Assembly (NCBI GenBank): GCA_024401695.1
Contig: JAKSKN010000001.1
Location: 310,001 to 374,000 of the forward strand
DNA: 64,000 nucleotides
Direction: 5' to 3'
From: Bacteroidales bacterium
GTDB lineage: Bacteria > Bacteroidota > Bacteroidia > Bacteroidales > UBA932
Position numbers and translations under genes: made by a program. Shown piece after piece: positions 44,343-53,532 of the stretch. Numbering within the stretch: position 1 is the first letter of the stretch; every line of letters starts with the position of its first letter. The notes beneath the pieces are model-generated. The model was not told the origin of the DNA, made no database searches, and saw nothing but the letters and a program-made list of their open reading frames with translations.

Positions 44343-44863
44343 TAGGCGGCACCCTCAAAGGAAAGACCATCAATCCTCCAATGGGCTACAATGCCCGTCC
44401 TACGACAGATTTCGCCCGCGAAGGCCTTTTCAACGTCCTCAACAACGAATACGAATTCGAAGACCTGAAGGTCCTCGACCTTTTCGGAGGCACCGGCGCC
44501 GTGGCGTTTGAATTTGCATCACGTGGCGCTTCCCGCGTATATTCAATAGAGATGAATCGCGACAACGCCGCTTTCATCAAGCGGGAATCCGCCCGGCTCG
44601 GCCTCAGGAACGTTACGGCCGTACACGACAACGTCTTCGATTTCCTTCCGATCTGCCACGAGAAATTCGACATCATCTTTGCAGATCCCCCATATGCCCT
44701 GGAGGGCCTGGACACGATCCCGGACAAGATATTCGCAGCCGACATCCTTCATCCCGGCTGCTACTTCATTCTCGAGCACGGCGGTGAGTATTCATTTTCC
44801 GGACACCCCCGCTTTAAAAAAGAAAAAGTGTACGGTCGCGTACACTTCTCCTTCTTCGAATAA
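44333..44863 (+). CDS. rsmD: 16S rRNA m2G966 methyltransferase RsmD
   Basis: Methylates G966 of 16S rRNA with S-adenosylmethionine. The N-terminal MRIIGGTLKGKTI, the SAM-binding LDLFGGTGAVAFE near 48-60, and the catalytic DPPY at 118-121 are all present in 176 residues. It overlaps the DUF3822-like gene by 10 bases. The last 16 codons also form, on the other strand, the terminator of ackA-pta (44816-44847), so the protein C-terminus KVYGRVHFSFFE and a minus-strand hairpin share the same DNA. Confidence 0.93.
   Translation: MRIIGGTLKGKTINPPMGYNARPTTDFAREGLFNVLNNEYEFEDLKVLDLFGGTGAVAFEFASRGASRVYSIEMNRDNAAFIKRESARLGLRNVTAVHDNVFDFLPICHEKFDIIFADPPYALEGLDTIPDKIFAADILHPGCYFILEHGGEYSFSGHPRFKKEKVYGRVHFSFFE
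44816..44847 (-). terminator. Terminator of ackA-pta inside the rsmD coding sequence
   Basis: AAGTGTACG at 44826-44834 pairs perfectly with CGTACACTT at 44839-44847 around a GTCG loop. On the minus strand the stem is followed by TTTCTTTTTT. It lies 31 bases past the pta stop and wholly within rsmD. Confidence 0.85.
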
Positions 44864-44877
44864 TACAATTATCCGTT

Positions 44878-45885
44878 CTATTCCGCATCCATCGCCTGGC
44901 AGGCAGTGATGGCGACCATCTTGTAGATGTCATCAACTGAGCAGCCACGGCTGAGGTCGTTCACCGGACGGGCGATACCCTGAAGGATAGGCCCGATGGC
45001 ATCGGCACGTCCAAGGCGCTGGACAAGCTTGTAACCGATATTGCCCACCTCCAGGTTAGGGAACACAAGGACATTTGCCTTGCCTGCAATGTCGGAACCG
45101 GGAGCCTTCTTGCTGCCTACCGACGGCACAAGCGCTGCGTCCGCCTGCAGTTCACCATCGATCTTGAGCGTCGGGTCAAGCTGCTTCGCAAGCGCCGTGG
45201 CTTCTACGACCTTGTCAACGACTTCGTGCTTTGCGGAGCCCTTGGTTGAGAATGAGAGCATCGCGACCCGCGGCTCTGCGAATCCGGCGACACTTTTGGC
45301 GGTCTGAGCGGTGCAGACAGCTATCTGCGCGAGCTGGTTGGCATCAGGCATCGGGGTCACGGCTACGTCACCGATCACGAGAACCCCGTCTTCGCCGTAT
45401 TCCGGAGTCTGTGTGACCATAAGCATGGCACCGCTGACGCAGCTGATGCCCGGCGCGCACTTTATGATCTGCAAGGCAGGACGGAGAGTCTCGCCAGTTG
45501 TGGAAAGTGCGCCGCTGATCTGACCGTCAGCATCGCCGCTCTTGATGATGAGGCAGCCGAAATACAGAGGATTCTTAACGAGTTCCCGCGCCTGCTCCTC
45601 GGTCATACCCTTGCTCTTGCGAAGTTCGTAGAGAAGCTTAGCGTACTCTGCGGTCTTGCTTGAAGTTGCGGGATCTATTATCGTGGCTTTGTCGATATTC
45701 TTGAGGCCGAGCTTTGCCGCATAGGCAAGTATCTCGTCACGGTTGCCGATAAGGATTATCTCTGCGAGTCCGTCGGCAATAGCCTTGTCAGCGGCTGTGA
45801 TGGTACGTTCCTCAAGGGACTCCGGGAGGACAATGCGCTGCCTGTTTGACCTGGCGCGCGCGATGATCTGGTCAATAAGTGCCAT
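44878..45885 (-). CDS. pta: Phosphate acetyltransferase
   Basis: Converts acetyl-CoA and phosphate to acetyl phosphate. The 335 residues correspond to the short catalytic PTA type without the N-terminal DRTGG/P-loop regulatory domains. Typical stretches include RIVLPESLEERTI, the PTA-type SGDADGQISGALSTTGETLRPALQII, and GKANVLVFPNLEVGNIGYKLVQRL near the end. It follows ackA by 2 bases, so the two make an operon for acetate formation with ATP gain. A terminator follows inside the convergent rsmD gene. Confidence 0.95.
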   Translation of the reverse strand: MALIDQIIARARSNRQRIVLPESLEERTITAADKAIADGLAEIILIGNRDEILAYAAKLGLKNIDKATIIDPATSSKTAEYAKLLYELRKSKGMTEEQARELVKNPLYFGCLIIKSGDADGQISGALSTTGETLRPALQIIKCAPGISCVSGAMLMVTQTPEYGEDGVLVIGDVAVTPMPDANQLAQIAVCTAQTAKSVAGFAEPRVAMLSFSTKGSAKHEVVDKVVEATALAKQLDPTLKIDGELQADAALVPSVGSKKAPGSDIAGKANVLVFPNLEVGNIGYKLVQRLGRADAIGPILQGIARPVNDLSRGCSVDDIYKMVAITACQAMDAE

Positions 45886-45887
45886 AA

Positions 45888-47102
45888 TTATTTGTTCTGT
45901 AAAGCAATATGCATTGTGTCACGTGCAATCATCAGTTCCTCGTCCGTCGGGATGAGAGCGACCTTGACTGCTGAATCCGGGGTGGTGAGCATCGCCTCGA
46001 CTCCCCTGACGGTATCATTGAAAGCCTCGTCGAACTTGACGCCGAGGTATTTGAAATTATTGCTGACGTCACGGCGGAGCCAGGCGTTGTTTTCCGCGAT
46101 GCCCGCTGTGAAGATGATGAGGTCAACGCCGCCCATTTCCGCCACGAAACCACCGACGAGCTTGGTTATGTCAAGCACGAGCTTGTCCAGAACCATCTTG
46201 GCACGCTCATCGCCTGCTGCGCGGAGATCGCACATATCGCGGCAGTCCGAGGTCTTTCCTGAAAGTCCGAGGAATCCGCTTTTCTTGTTCATCACTTCTG
46301 TCATCTGCTCCGGAGTGAGATTCTCCTTTCTCATTATATACGGCACGATGCTGGCGTCGATGCTGCCGCAGCGGGTGCCCATAATCATTCCCTCCAGAGG
46401 CGTGAAGCCCATTGATGTGTCGACACACTTGCCGTTCCTGACAGCGGTGACAGAGGACCCGTTCCCGATATGGCAGGTGATGATCCTGGAATCATTGAGG
46501 TCGAGGCCGGCGAACTCCGCACCACGACGGCTTACATACTGGTGTGACGTACCGTGGGCACCATAACGGCGTACACGGTATTTCTGGTAATACTCGTAAG
46601 GGAGGGCATACATATAAGCCGGTGCTTCCATAGTCTGATGGAATGCCGTATCAAAGGTAGCGACCTGAGGCACTGACGGGAGCACCGCCTGCATGGCACG
46701 GATACCGAGGATATGTGCCGGATTGTGAAGAGGTGCGAAATCGCAGCAGAACCCGATCTTCTCCATAACGTCTTCGTCCACAAGCACGCTGCCTGAGAAG
46801 AAATCTGCGCCCTGCACGATGCGGTGTCCGACTGCATCGATGTCGCCGAAGCTCGAGAGTACGCCGTACTCAGGATCGACCAGGGCATCAAGGACGAACT
46901 TCATACCGACCTTATGGTCAGGTATCGGAGCCGTCTTTTCCATTTTCGCCTTGCCGGTAGGCTTGTGTGTGATATTGGAATCAGGGAGGCCGATTTTCTC
47001 AACGATACCCTTGGCCAGAAGGGAGAAATCGTTGTCGTTCTTCATATCAAGAAGCTGATATTTGATCGAAGAACTTCCGCAGTTGATTACGAGGATTATC
47101 AT
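45888..47102 (-). CDS. ackA: Acetate kinase
   Basis: Makes ATP and acetate from acetyl phosphate. The ASKHA fold shows the acetokinase signatures ILVINCGSSSIKYQL at the N-terminus and MGFTPLEGMIMGTRCGSID near 230-248, and the phosphate loop HIGNGSSVTAV. The length of 404 residues is normal. It is the first gene of the ackA-pta operon, with a -7 element 28 bases upstream. Confidence 0.96.
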   Translation of the reverse strand: MIILVINCGSSSIKYQLLDMKNDNDFSLLAKGIVEKIGLPDSNITHKPTGKAKMEKTAPIPDHKVGMKFVLDALVDPEYGVLSSFGDIDAVGHRIVQGADFFSGSVLVDEDVMEKIGFCCDFAPLHNPAHILGIRAMQAVLPSVPQVATFDTAFHQTMEAPAYMYALPYEYYQKYRVRRYGAHGTSHQYVSRRGAEFAGLDLNDSRIITCHIGNGSSVTAVRNGKCVDTSMGFTPLEGMIMGTRCGSIDASIVPYIMRKENLTPEQMTEVMNKKSGFLGLSGKTSDCRDMCDLRAAGDERAKMVLDKLVLDITKLVGGFVAEMGGVDLIIFTAGIAENNAWLRRDVSNNFKYLGVKFDEAFNDTVRGVEAMLTTPDSAVKVALIPTDEELMIARDTMHIALQNK

Positions 47103-47130
47103 AGTGAATCTTTAATTTCGAAATAGAATA

Positions 47131-47138
47131 CAAAATTA
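47131..47138 (-). promoter_or_regulatory. -7 element of ackA-pta
   Basis: The minus strand reads TAATTTTG, 28 bases before the ackA ATG at 47102. Confidence 0.55.
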
Positions 47139-47174
47139 AGAATTATTGTGTATTTTGTCAAAAATGAGATTGAA

Positions 47175-48257
47175 ATGATCGTGGCAGGAGGAATCGTGGC
47201 GTTTTCAATCCCCTTTGCAGCCGGAGTCGTTGTGGCGGCGCTTCTGCCGCCGGGAGAAGAGGGATCGACATATTGGTGGGTGTCGCTTGCAGGCAGCGCC
47301 TGTCTGGGGCTGGCCTGCGCTGTATTCTGCAGCAAAGGGCGGAGAAGCCGGACCGCATACGCGATGTGCTTCATTCTGGGGGCGTTGGCCTACAGCTGCG
47401 CCCGCCTGCGCGGTGCCGGGACATTCAGGCTGCCCGGACTGACCCTCGGCCGTTTTGCGGCATTCATCGATGCAACAGACTTTCACCACGAACAGACAGG
47501 AGCCCTGCTGAAAGCCTTCCTGACCGGAAGACGGGACGGCCTGGACGAAACGGTCGCAAACAGTTTCCGGGAGAGCGGAGCGTCTCACCTTCTCGCTCTT
47601 TCCGGCCTGCATCTCGGCATAGTCTACGGCATTCTTGCAAAAATGCTGGCTCTTCTGGGGCACTCGCGCACCGCCACCCTAGTACGCAGTCTCACGGCAA
47701 TCTCCGCCGCAAGCGCCTTCACCCTGCTCACCGGAGCATCACCGTCAGCCATCCGCGCCTTTCTATTCATCCTTCTGAACGAAATCAGCCGCCTGCAGCC
47801 AGGCAGGCACCGGTCCGCAATCAACATATACTGCACCGCACTGACCATACAGCTGGCCGCATATCCGCTTGCCATCGACTCCCTCGGATTCCAACTGTCA
47901 TACCTCGCGATGCTCGGCATATACCTGCTGTTCCCGAAGATGAATGCCTGGTATCCTGACGGGAGCCGGTTCAACCCGCTCAGGTACATATGGACATCAA
48001 TGGCAATGTCGATTTCCTGCCAGGTCTTCACGGCGCCTCTGGTATGGCTCAGATTCCACAGTTTCCCGCTGTTCTTCCTGCTTACCAACCTGCTTGCCCT
48101 GCCGCTCACCTCCGCGATGATGCTCTGCGGGCTGGCAGCACTGGCTCTGAGCGCCGCAGGCTGCTGTCCCGATATAATGAAAAGCCTGACCGATGCGATC
48201 GGCCAGGCCCTGATATTCTGTCTGGAAACGATTTCTACTCTCCGTCCAATTTCCTGA
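47175..48257 (+). CDS. Short ComEC/Rec2-family competence membrane protein
   Basis: The product has about eight to ten hydrophobic segments and the ComEC core: FLTGRRDGLDETVANSFRESG, then ASHLLALSGLHLGIVYGIL (the SGLHL motif), TGASPSAIRAFLFILL and DSLGFQLSYLAMLGIYLL. It ends at 360 residues, without the C-terminal metallo-beta-lactamase domain and with little of the N-terminal OB/DUF4131 domain that full ComEC proteins (about 700-800 residues) have. DNA uptake cannot be assumed. The ATG at 47175 is preferred over the in-frame GTG at 47148, which precedes a partial -7 match. Its last 23 bases overlap the end of the convergent FISUMP gene. Confidence 0.8.
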   Translation: MIVAGGIVAFSIPFAAGVVVAALLPPGEEGSTYWWVSLAGSACLGLACAVFCSKGRRSRTAYAMCFILGALAYSCARLRGAGTFRLPGLTLGRFAAFIDATDFHHEQTGALLKAFLTGRRDGLDETVANSFRESGASHLLALSGLHLGIVYGILAKMLALLGHSRTATLVRSLTAISAASAFTLLTGASPSAIRAFLFILLNEISRLQPGRHRSAINIYCTALTIQLAAYPLAIDSLGFQLSYLAMLGIYLLFPKMNAWYPDGSRFNPLRYIWTSMAMSISCQVFTAPLVWLRFHSFPLFFLLTNLLALPLTSAMMLCGLAALALSAAGCCPDIMKSLTDAIGQALIFCLETISTLRPIS

Positions 48258-49269
48258 CGCATCGGACAGGGAAAGCATTGCTCGCAGTATCGACCTCGAC
48301 GTAGTAAAGGTCTGGATTCTTGACATTGATATAGCGCACTCCGGCATTGCCGCCGTTGTTCTCGGAAGTCCAGTACATCGCGTAAAAGCCGAAATCGTGG
48401 AAAGAATAAGCGTCTTCGACAATGGACGCGCGACCTGTAGGAATGGCGGAGAAACGGGCTGCGTTGCTGATTTTGACCGACGGCCAGAACTCCCACATAG
48501 ATATGCCGTTGAAATGGATATTCTCCATCAGTGCACCGGCAGCACCCTGGATGTCGCTGAAAGGCTCGGCCGCATTGACATACTGTTCCGCAAGGGCGAC
48601 CCAGTCTTCCTCCGACGGGAGGGACCAGCCGGCCGGACAGGCTTCCACCGCCTCGGCAAAAGTGTAATATCTGCCGAAGACGTCACCGGCAGCTTCATCC
48701 TCATAGCAAGGCTTGCCGAGTTCGTCCCACTGGAGATTGGTACGCATCCACATAACATCTCCCATACGGGAAACCAGATAGCTTCTGCCATCGCGTTCAT
48801 CGACCAGAATCTCCTGATCCTCCTCCAGTTCGTAATTGGTCAGGGAAGCTCCTTCATTCCACCCTGGGAGAACCACGTCATACTCGCAGTCAAGATATGC
48901 CGGTGAATACCCCGTGGCCGCTGCCCTCAAAGTGATTCTGTACCTGCCAATCTCATCCGGGGCCGTGAAATCGTATTTGCTCAGCAGGACCTCACCCTTG
49001 GAGTTGATGAGCGTATCGGTCTTGCCTGTGGCCGAATTGATTATGCAGTATGAGATGGCGAGTTTCTCGTCGCCCGGCTGGGTCTCAAGAGTTGCAAGGT
49101 CCTCCGTGGCAAGCGTCCGGGAGTCTCCGGGGTGCAGGAATCTTGGGAAGTCGAGGTTGAAATAACCAGTCAGATATTTCTGGGTTGTATTCTGTTCCTG
49201 CTTTTTACAGCAGGTCAGAGACAGCACGGATAAGGCTATGCAGAGAATATTGAAAAGTCTTTTCTTCAT
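48235..49269 (-). CDS. FISUMP-domain lipoprotein
   Basis: The 344-residue protein has a lipobox ending in Cys20-Cys21. A beta-rich, Ig-like region follows at about 40-150, then a C-terminal Fibrobacter succinogenes major paralogous domain: DERDGRSYLVSRMGDVMWMRTNL, then YYTFAEAVEACPAGWSLPSEEDW, PTGRAS-type turns and a closing YVEVDTASNAFPVRCVRK. FISUMP proteins are surface or exported proteins of unknown role, possibly adhesive. It ends inside the 3' end of the short ComEC gene. The only promoter-like motif upstream, CATATTTG at 49290-49297, has one mismatch to the -7 consensus. Confidence 0.82.
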   Translation of the reverse strand: MKKRLFNILCIALSVLSLTCCKKQEQNTTQKYLTGYFNLDFPRFLHPGDSRTLATEDLATLETQPGDEKLAISYCIINSATGKTDTLINSKGEVLLSKYDFTAPDEIGRYRITLRAAATGYSPAYLDCEYDVVLPGWNEGASLTNYELEEDQEILVDERDGRSYLVSRMGDVMWMRTNLQWDELGKPCYEDEAAGDVFGRYYTFAEAVEACPAGWSLPSEEDWVALAEQYVNAAEPFSDIQGAAGALMENIHFNGISMWEFWPSVKISNAARFSAIPTGRASIVEDAYSFHDFGFYAMYWTSENNGGNAGVRYINVKNPDLYYVEVDTASNAFPVRCVRKLDGE

Positions 49270-49320
49270 ATAATCTTCCTAATAGTTTGCAAATATGAAC
49301 ATTTTTGCGCGAAAATCCAC

Positions 49321-49328
49321 TAACTTTG
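49321..49328 (+). promoter_or_regulatory. -7 element of apbE
   Basis: TAACTTTG, 21 bases before the apbE ATG at 49350. Confidence 0.55.
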
Positions 49329-49349
49329 TATAACAAATAGCTTGCCGAA

Positions 49350-50291
49350 ATGTCTCTCCGCAAAAGCCTCTTCATCCTGTTATGCCTTATGTCGCTGTCC
49401 AGCTGCAACGGCCCCCGTTATATCGAATTCAAGGGATTCGCACAAGGAGGGGCCTATAGCGTAAAAGCCGACCTGTCGGGCGTCAGGCTGCCGCAGCAGC
49501 AGATTGCGGCAGGGATAGACTCCATACTCAACCGGATAGATTTTTCGCTGTCAGGATACAACAGGAATTCGCTCCTGAGCCGCCGCAACGCCGGCGAAGA
49601 CATCGAGCCCGACCGCTATTTCACCGAAATATGCGCACTGGCTGAAAAATACAAGGAGCTGTCGGGGGGCGCCTTTGACGTCGCTTCCGCCCCTCTTTTC
49701 GACATATGGGGCTTCGGCTTCACCGCAGACTCGCTTCCTTCACCGGAGCGCATCGCTCTGGCCCTTGACGAATGCCGTGCGGGAAAGAAGCTCAATTTCA
49801 ACGCCATAGCTCAGGGTTACACCTGCGATGTCATAGCAGATTATCTCCACAGCTGCGGTGTAAAAGCGATGCTTGTGGATATCGGGGAGATCTACTGCGA
49901 AGGCTTCAACGCATCCGGACGTGGCTGGACGATAGGCATCGACACTCCGGAAGACGGGAACCAGACGCCCGGAGCATCGCTGAGCGGCATCTGGATTTCC
50001 GACGGACAGCCTCACGGCGTGGTGACGTCGGGCAATTATCGCAAATACTACATCAAGGACGGCAGGAAATATGCCCACACCATTGACCCCCGCACCGGCT
50101 ATCCGGTCGCGCACGACCTCCTCAGTGCGACCGTGGTTGCACCTTCTGCGGCAGAAGCTGACGCCCTTGCCACGATATGTATGGTCATAGGGCCTGAAGA
50201 GGCCAGGGACCTCGTGCTTTCACTCCCCGGGATCGAGGCCTGTCTGATCACGTCGGAGGACACCTGGACTTCCCAGGGTTTCAAAAATTGA
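49350..50291 (+). CDS. apbE: FAD:protein FMN transferase lipoprotein
   Basis: Attaches FMN to a Thr or Ser of membrane flavoproteins such as RnfG/NqrC-type subunits. The 313-residue protein has a lipobox at Cys19 and the ApbE core: SGYNRNSLLSRRNAG, GAFDVASAPLFDIWGFG, LDFNAIAQGYTCDV-like KLNFNAIAQGYTCDVI and the metal-site region DGRKYAHTIDPRTGYPV. No Nqr or Rnf genes are in the window. It starts a plus-strand stretch and is followed by DUF4290 after 28 bases with a separate promoter. Confidence 0.92.
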   Translation: MSLRKSLFILLCLMSLSSCNGPRYIEFKGFAQGGAYSVKADLSGVRLPQQQIAAGIDSILNRIDFSLSGYNRNSLLSRRNAGEDIEPDRYFTEICALAEKYKELSGGAFDVASAPLFDIWGFGFTADSLPSPERIALALDECRAGKKLNFNAIAQGYTCDVIADYLHSCGVKAMLVDIGEIYCEGFNASGRGWTIGIDTPEDGNQTPGASLSGIWISDGQPHGVVTSGNYRKYYIKDGRKYAHTIDPRTGYPVAHDLLSATVVAPSAAEADALATICMVIGPEEARDLVLSLPGIEACLITSEDTWTSQGFKN

Positions 50292-50292
50292 T

Positions 50293-50300
50293 TATATTTG
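50293..50300 (+). promoter_or_regulatory. -7 element of the DUF4290-ftsK-lolA operon
   Basis: TATATTTG, directly after the apbE stop and 19 bases before the ATG at 50320. Confidence 0.6.
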
Positions 50301-50319
50301 TAAGTTAATGAACTGATCT

Positions 50320-50976
50320 ATGATAGAAGGACTCGATTATAATACCGCCCGTGAAAAGCTTTCAATGCCGGAATACGGACGCAATGTGCTGAAAATGGTG
50401 GAGGAACTGCGCGCCATCGAAGACAGGGACAAACGAAGTGAACAGGCCCGCGCCATCATCAAGGTGATGGAGATACTCAACCCGCAGGTCCATTCCCAGG
50501 AAAATTTCGAGCAGAAGCTCTGGGATCACCTTTTTATGATAGCGGGGTTCGACCTTGACATCGATTCGCCATATCCTTGCCCCGTGGCCGAGGAATTTGC
50601 CACGAAGCCTATGAGCATCCCGATGAAGGACACAAAGATCAAAGCCACCCACTACGGACGCAACATTGAGAAGATCATCAACCTGCTGTGTGACGAGCCG
50701 GATGGCGAAGTGAAGACGGAGATGATACGCTCGCTTGCCATCTATATGCGCCAGCAATACCTCATCTGGAACAAGGACAGCGTGGCTGACGAGACCATTT
50801 TCAATGACATAGAGAAGCTCTCCGATTACCGGCTCAAGGTTCCGGAGGGAATCAATCTCAGCAAGATCGCCGGTGATGCCAACTTCTCCCGTCCGGGAAT
50901 GGGCATCAACGTCGGACAGGCGGCCAGCAAGAACCGCCAGCGTAAGAACAACCGCAAAGGCTTCAAGAAAAAATGA
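50320..50976 (+). CDS. DUF4290 family protein
   Basis: The 218-residue protein begins with IEGLDYNTAREKLSMPEYGRN, the hallmark of the Bacteroidota family DUF4290. It is mainly helical, contains KVMEILNPQVHSQENFEQKLWDHLF, and ends in a Lys/Arg/Asn-rich tail that may bind nucleic acid. Function is unknown. It overlaps ftsK by 4 bases, which is a common neighbourhood, suggesting a link to chromosome segregation or division. Confidence 0.85.
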   Translation: MIEGLDYNTAREKLSMPEYGRNVLKMVEELRAIEDRDKRSEQARAIIKVMEILNPQVHSQENFEQKLWDHLFMIAGFDLDIDSPYPCPVAEEFATKPMSIPMKDTKIKATHYGRNIEKIINLLCDEPDGEVKTEMIRSLAIYMRQQYLIWNKDSVADETIFNDIEKLSDYRLKVPEGINLSKIAGDANFSRPGMGINVGQAASKNRQRKNNRKGFKKK

Positions 50977-53528
50977 AACTCTGGAACTCCTGGGACGAAG
51001 ACGAACGCGCTTCCGCTGTCCGCATAGCCGGACTGGTTGTCGCGGCACTGACCATATTCATTCTCATCGCCACTGTATCATACCTGTTCCACTGGCAGGA
51101 GGATATGAGTATGCCTGAAGTGTACGGGAACGCTGCAGGAAAATTGGGACATCTGACAGGCAGGTTCCTTGTATGCGAGCTCTTCGGGCTCGGCAGCTTC
51201 GCTCTCCTGATCATCCTGACCGCCGTTTCAGTAAGGCTTCTTACCCAGAAGTGGCACGTCTCTCTTATCAAGACCGCCCTCATCGCAATATTCGGAGCAT
51301 TCATCACATCCCTCCTGCTGGCATATCTCAGCAAACTCTTCGGATGGACCGAAATGTTTGCAGGCGGCCTCGGCGGCCGTTGCGGAGCATTTGCTGTGAA
51401 CTGGTCAGACATACAGTTCGGCATCCCCGTTACCGGGATCTTCATTTTCCTTCTCATCCTTGCATTTCTTTTCTTCTCCTCAAAGCCGTTCACCCGCTGG
51501 TTCTCTTCACTCGGGAACCTGACACCGGAACAGAAAGAAGCCAAAGAGGCGGCCAGAATTGCAAAAAAGGAGGCGAAAGCTGAAGCCAGGAGGCTTGCAG
51601 AAGAAGAGAAGCTCCGCAAGAAAGAGGAGAAACAGCGCGCAAGGGAAGACAGGAAGAACGGAAAGAAAACAGACGAAGCCCCGGAGGAGAGCGTCGAGCC
51701 GATGGAGATTTCAGTTGAAGACCCGGGACAGATCGAGGCGGGTCCGGTCATCTCTGATGACATCGATATTGCGGAAGCAGCCGGCGTGGAAGCAGCCGCA
51801 GACGTTGAGGCGTCCGTTCCCGCTGTTGCAGGCAGTGTCGCGGATGACGTCGCAGTGGCCGAAGCCGCTGCAGCCGTTGCAGCCAAAGGCGGTTTCGAGA
51901 TTGTCGAGGATACAGGCCTCGACGCCGAGCCAGAAAAGGAACTTGAGCCTATCAACAACCGTATGGACCCTCCAGAGGGTCTGCCGAAATACAAGTTCCC
52001 TTCCCTCGACCTTCTGGAGAGCCACGCAGGCAACCGGCGCGAAGTATCCAACGAGGAACTTATCAGGAACAACAACAAGATACGTGCAGCCCTGGCCAAC
52101 TATAAGATCCAGATAAATGATGTCAAGGCAATAGTGGGCCCGACAGTCACACTGTACAAGGTATATCCTGCGCCTGGCGTCAAGATCGCCGATATCAAGA
52201 AGCTCCAGGAAGACATCGCCCTTTCCCTCAATGCCAAGGGCGTGCGCGTGGTGACGCTTTCCGACTCCGTCGGCATCGAAGTCGCCAATGATTATTCATC
52301 TATCGTCCCTCTCAAAGCCCTCCTCAACGACGAGGCGTTCCGCGAGAGCAAGGCCGACCTCCCTATAGCCATCGGCTATACCATCACCCAGAAGGTCAAG
52401 GTCTTCGACCTGGCCGACGCCCCTCACCTCCTCGTGGCAGGTGCCACAAAACAGGGAAAGTCCGTCGGACTCAACGTCATTGTTTCCTCCCTTCTCTATG
52501 CCAAGCATCCGTCAGAGCTTCGCTTCGTCTTCATAGATCCGAAGATGGTCGAGTTCTCTTCATACGCCAACCTTCTGAAACATTATCTCGCCGTCCTTCC
52601 GGATGCCGTCTCAGAAGAGGACGAGAAGGCCGCCGCCATCGTCAAGAAACCGAAAGATGCCGAAAAGATACTGCGTTCGCTCTGCACCGAGATGGACGAC
52701 CGCTACGAACTCCTCAGCAAGGCAGGGGTCAACAACCTCAAGAGTTACAACAACAAGTTCAAGGAACGCAGGTTGCGTCCTGACCACGGCCACAGGTTCC
52801 TGCCATACCTTGTAGTGGTAGTCGACGAGTATGCCGACCTCACAATGACCACCGGCGCATCGTCAGACTCACGCGCCGCAGCCCGCAGCATCACCAACTC
52901 GATCATCCGTCTCGCCCAGAAGGGACGCGCTGCCGGCCTGCACGTGATACTTGCTACCCAGCGTCCTTCAGTGGATGTCATATCCGGCATCATCAAGAGC
53001 AACTTCCCTATGCGCATCGCATTCCGCGTCGCATCCAGAATGGACTCTATGACAATCCTCGACAACCCGGGGGCCGAGAAGCTTATCGGCAAGGGCGATA
53101 TGCTCTTCAGCGCCGGCATTGACTCCGAGCGCATCCAGTGCGGCTACATCAGCAGCGAAGAAATAGATAAGATCACTGAATTCATCGGAAGTCAGGAAGG
53201 ATACGGCAGATGCTATAACACGCCATATTATCTGCCGTCACCGGCAGAGCCCGAGGCAGAAGGCGGTGGCAGTGGCAATGGGATGGTCGATATGAGCAAG
53301 CTCGACGACCGCTTTGAAGAAGCTGCCAAAATGGTGGTTCTCAGCCAGCGCGGTTCGACCTCCGACCTCCAGCGCAAGCTCGGTATGGGCTATGCCAAGG
53401 CGGGACGTGTGATGGACCAGCTCGAGTCGGCGGGAATAGTCGGCCCGCAGGAGGGCAGCAAGCCGCGTCAGGTTTTGGTACAGGATTTGAACAGTCTTCA
53501 GGAAATACTTGATGCGTTTATGAAATAG
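50973..53528 (+). CDS. ftsK: DNA translocase FtsK
   Basis: Pumps DNA at the septum so that chromosome dimers are resolved before division. The 851 residues include four N-terminal transmembrane helices within about 1-170, a highly charged Glu/Lys/Arg stretch and an acidic Ala/Val-rich linker to about 330, then the motor: Walker A GATKQGKS near 490 and Walker B VVVDEYADL near 617. A C-terminal gamma winged helix (LSQRGSTSDLQRKLGMGYAKAGRVMDQLE) follows, which reads KOPS. The Walker A has Lys where most family members have Gly, but the GxxxxGKS pattern is intact. Coupled to DUF4290 (4-base overlap) and followed 4 bases later by a LolA-like gene. Confidence 0.95.
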   Translation: MKLWNSWDEDERASAVRIAGLVVAALTIFILIATVSYLFHWQEDMSMPEVYGNAAGKLGHLTGRFLVCELFGLGSFALLIILTAVSVRLLTQKWHVSLIKTALIAIFGAFITSLLLAYLSKLFGWTEMFAGGLGGRCGAFAVNWSDIQFGIPVTGIFIFLLILAFLFFSSKPFTRWFSSLGNLTPEQKEAKEAARIAKKEAKAEARRLAEEEKLRKKEEKQRAREDRKNGKKTDEAPEESVEPMEISVEDPGQIEAGPVISDDIDIAEAAGVEAAADVEASVPAVAGSVADDVAVAEAAAAVAAKGGFEIVEDTGLDAEPEKELEPINNRMDPPEGLPKYKFPSLDLLESHAGNRREVSNEELIRNNNKIRAALANYKIQINDVKAIVGPTVTLYKVYPAPGVKIADIKKLQEDIALSLNAKGVRVVTLSDSVGIEVANDYSSIVPLKALLNDEAFRESKADLPIAIGYTITQKVKVFDLADAPHLLVAGATKQGKSVGLNVIVSSLLYAKHPSELRFVFIDPKMVEFSSYANLLKHYLAVLPDAVSEEDEKAAAIVKKPKDAEKILRSLCTEMDDRYELLSKAGVNNLKSYNNKFKERRLRPDHGHRFLPYLVVVVDEYADLTMTTGASSDSRAAARSITNSIIRLAQKGRAAGLHVILATQRPSVDVISGIIKSNFPMRIAFRVASRMDSMTILDNPGAEKLIGKGDMLFSAGIDSERIQCGYISSEEIDKITEFIGSQEGYGRCYNTPYYLPSPAEPEAEGGGSGNGMVDMSKLDDRFEEAAKMVVLSQRGSTSDLQRKLGMGYAKAGRVMDQLESAGIVGPQEGSKPRQVLVQDLNSLQEILDAFMK

Positions 53529-53532
53529 TGCT

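Noticed and set aside
50963-52099. A 378-codon minus-strand frame opposite the N-terminal half of ftsK
   Set aside because: A Ser/Ala-rich low-complexity product mirroring the charged linker of FtsK; no start signal.
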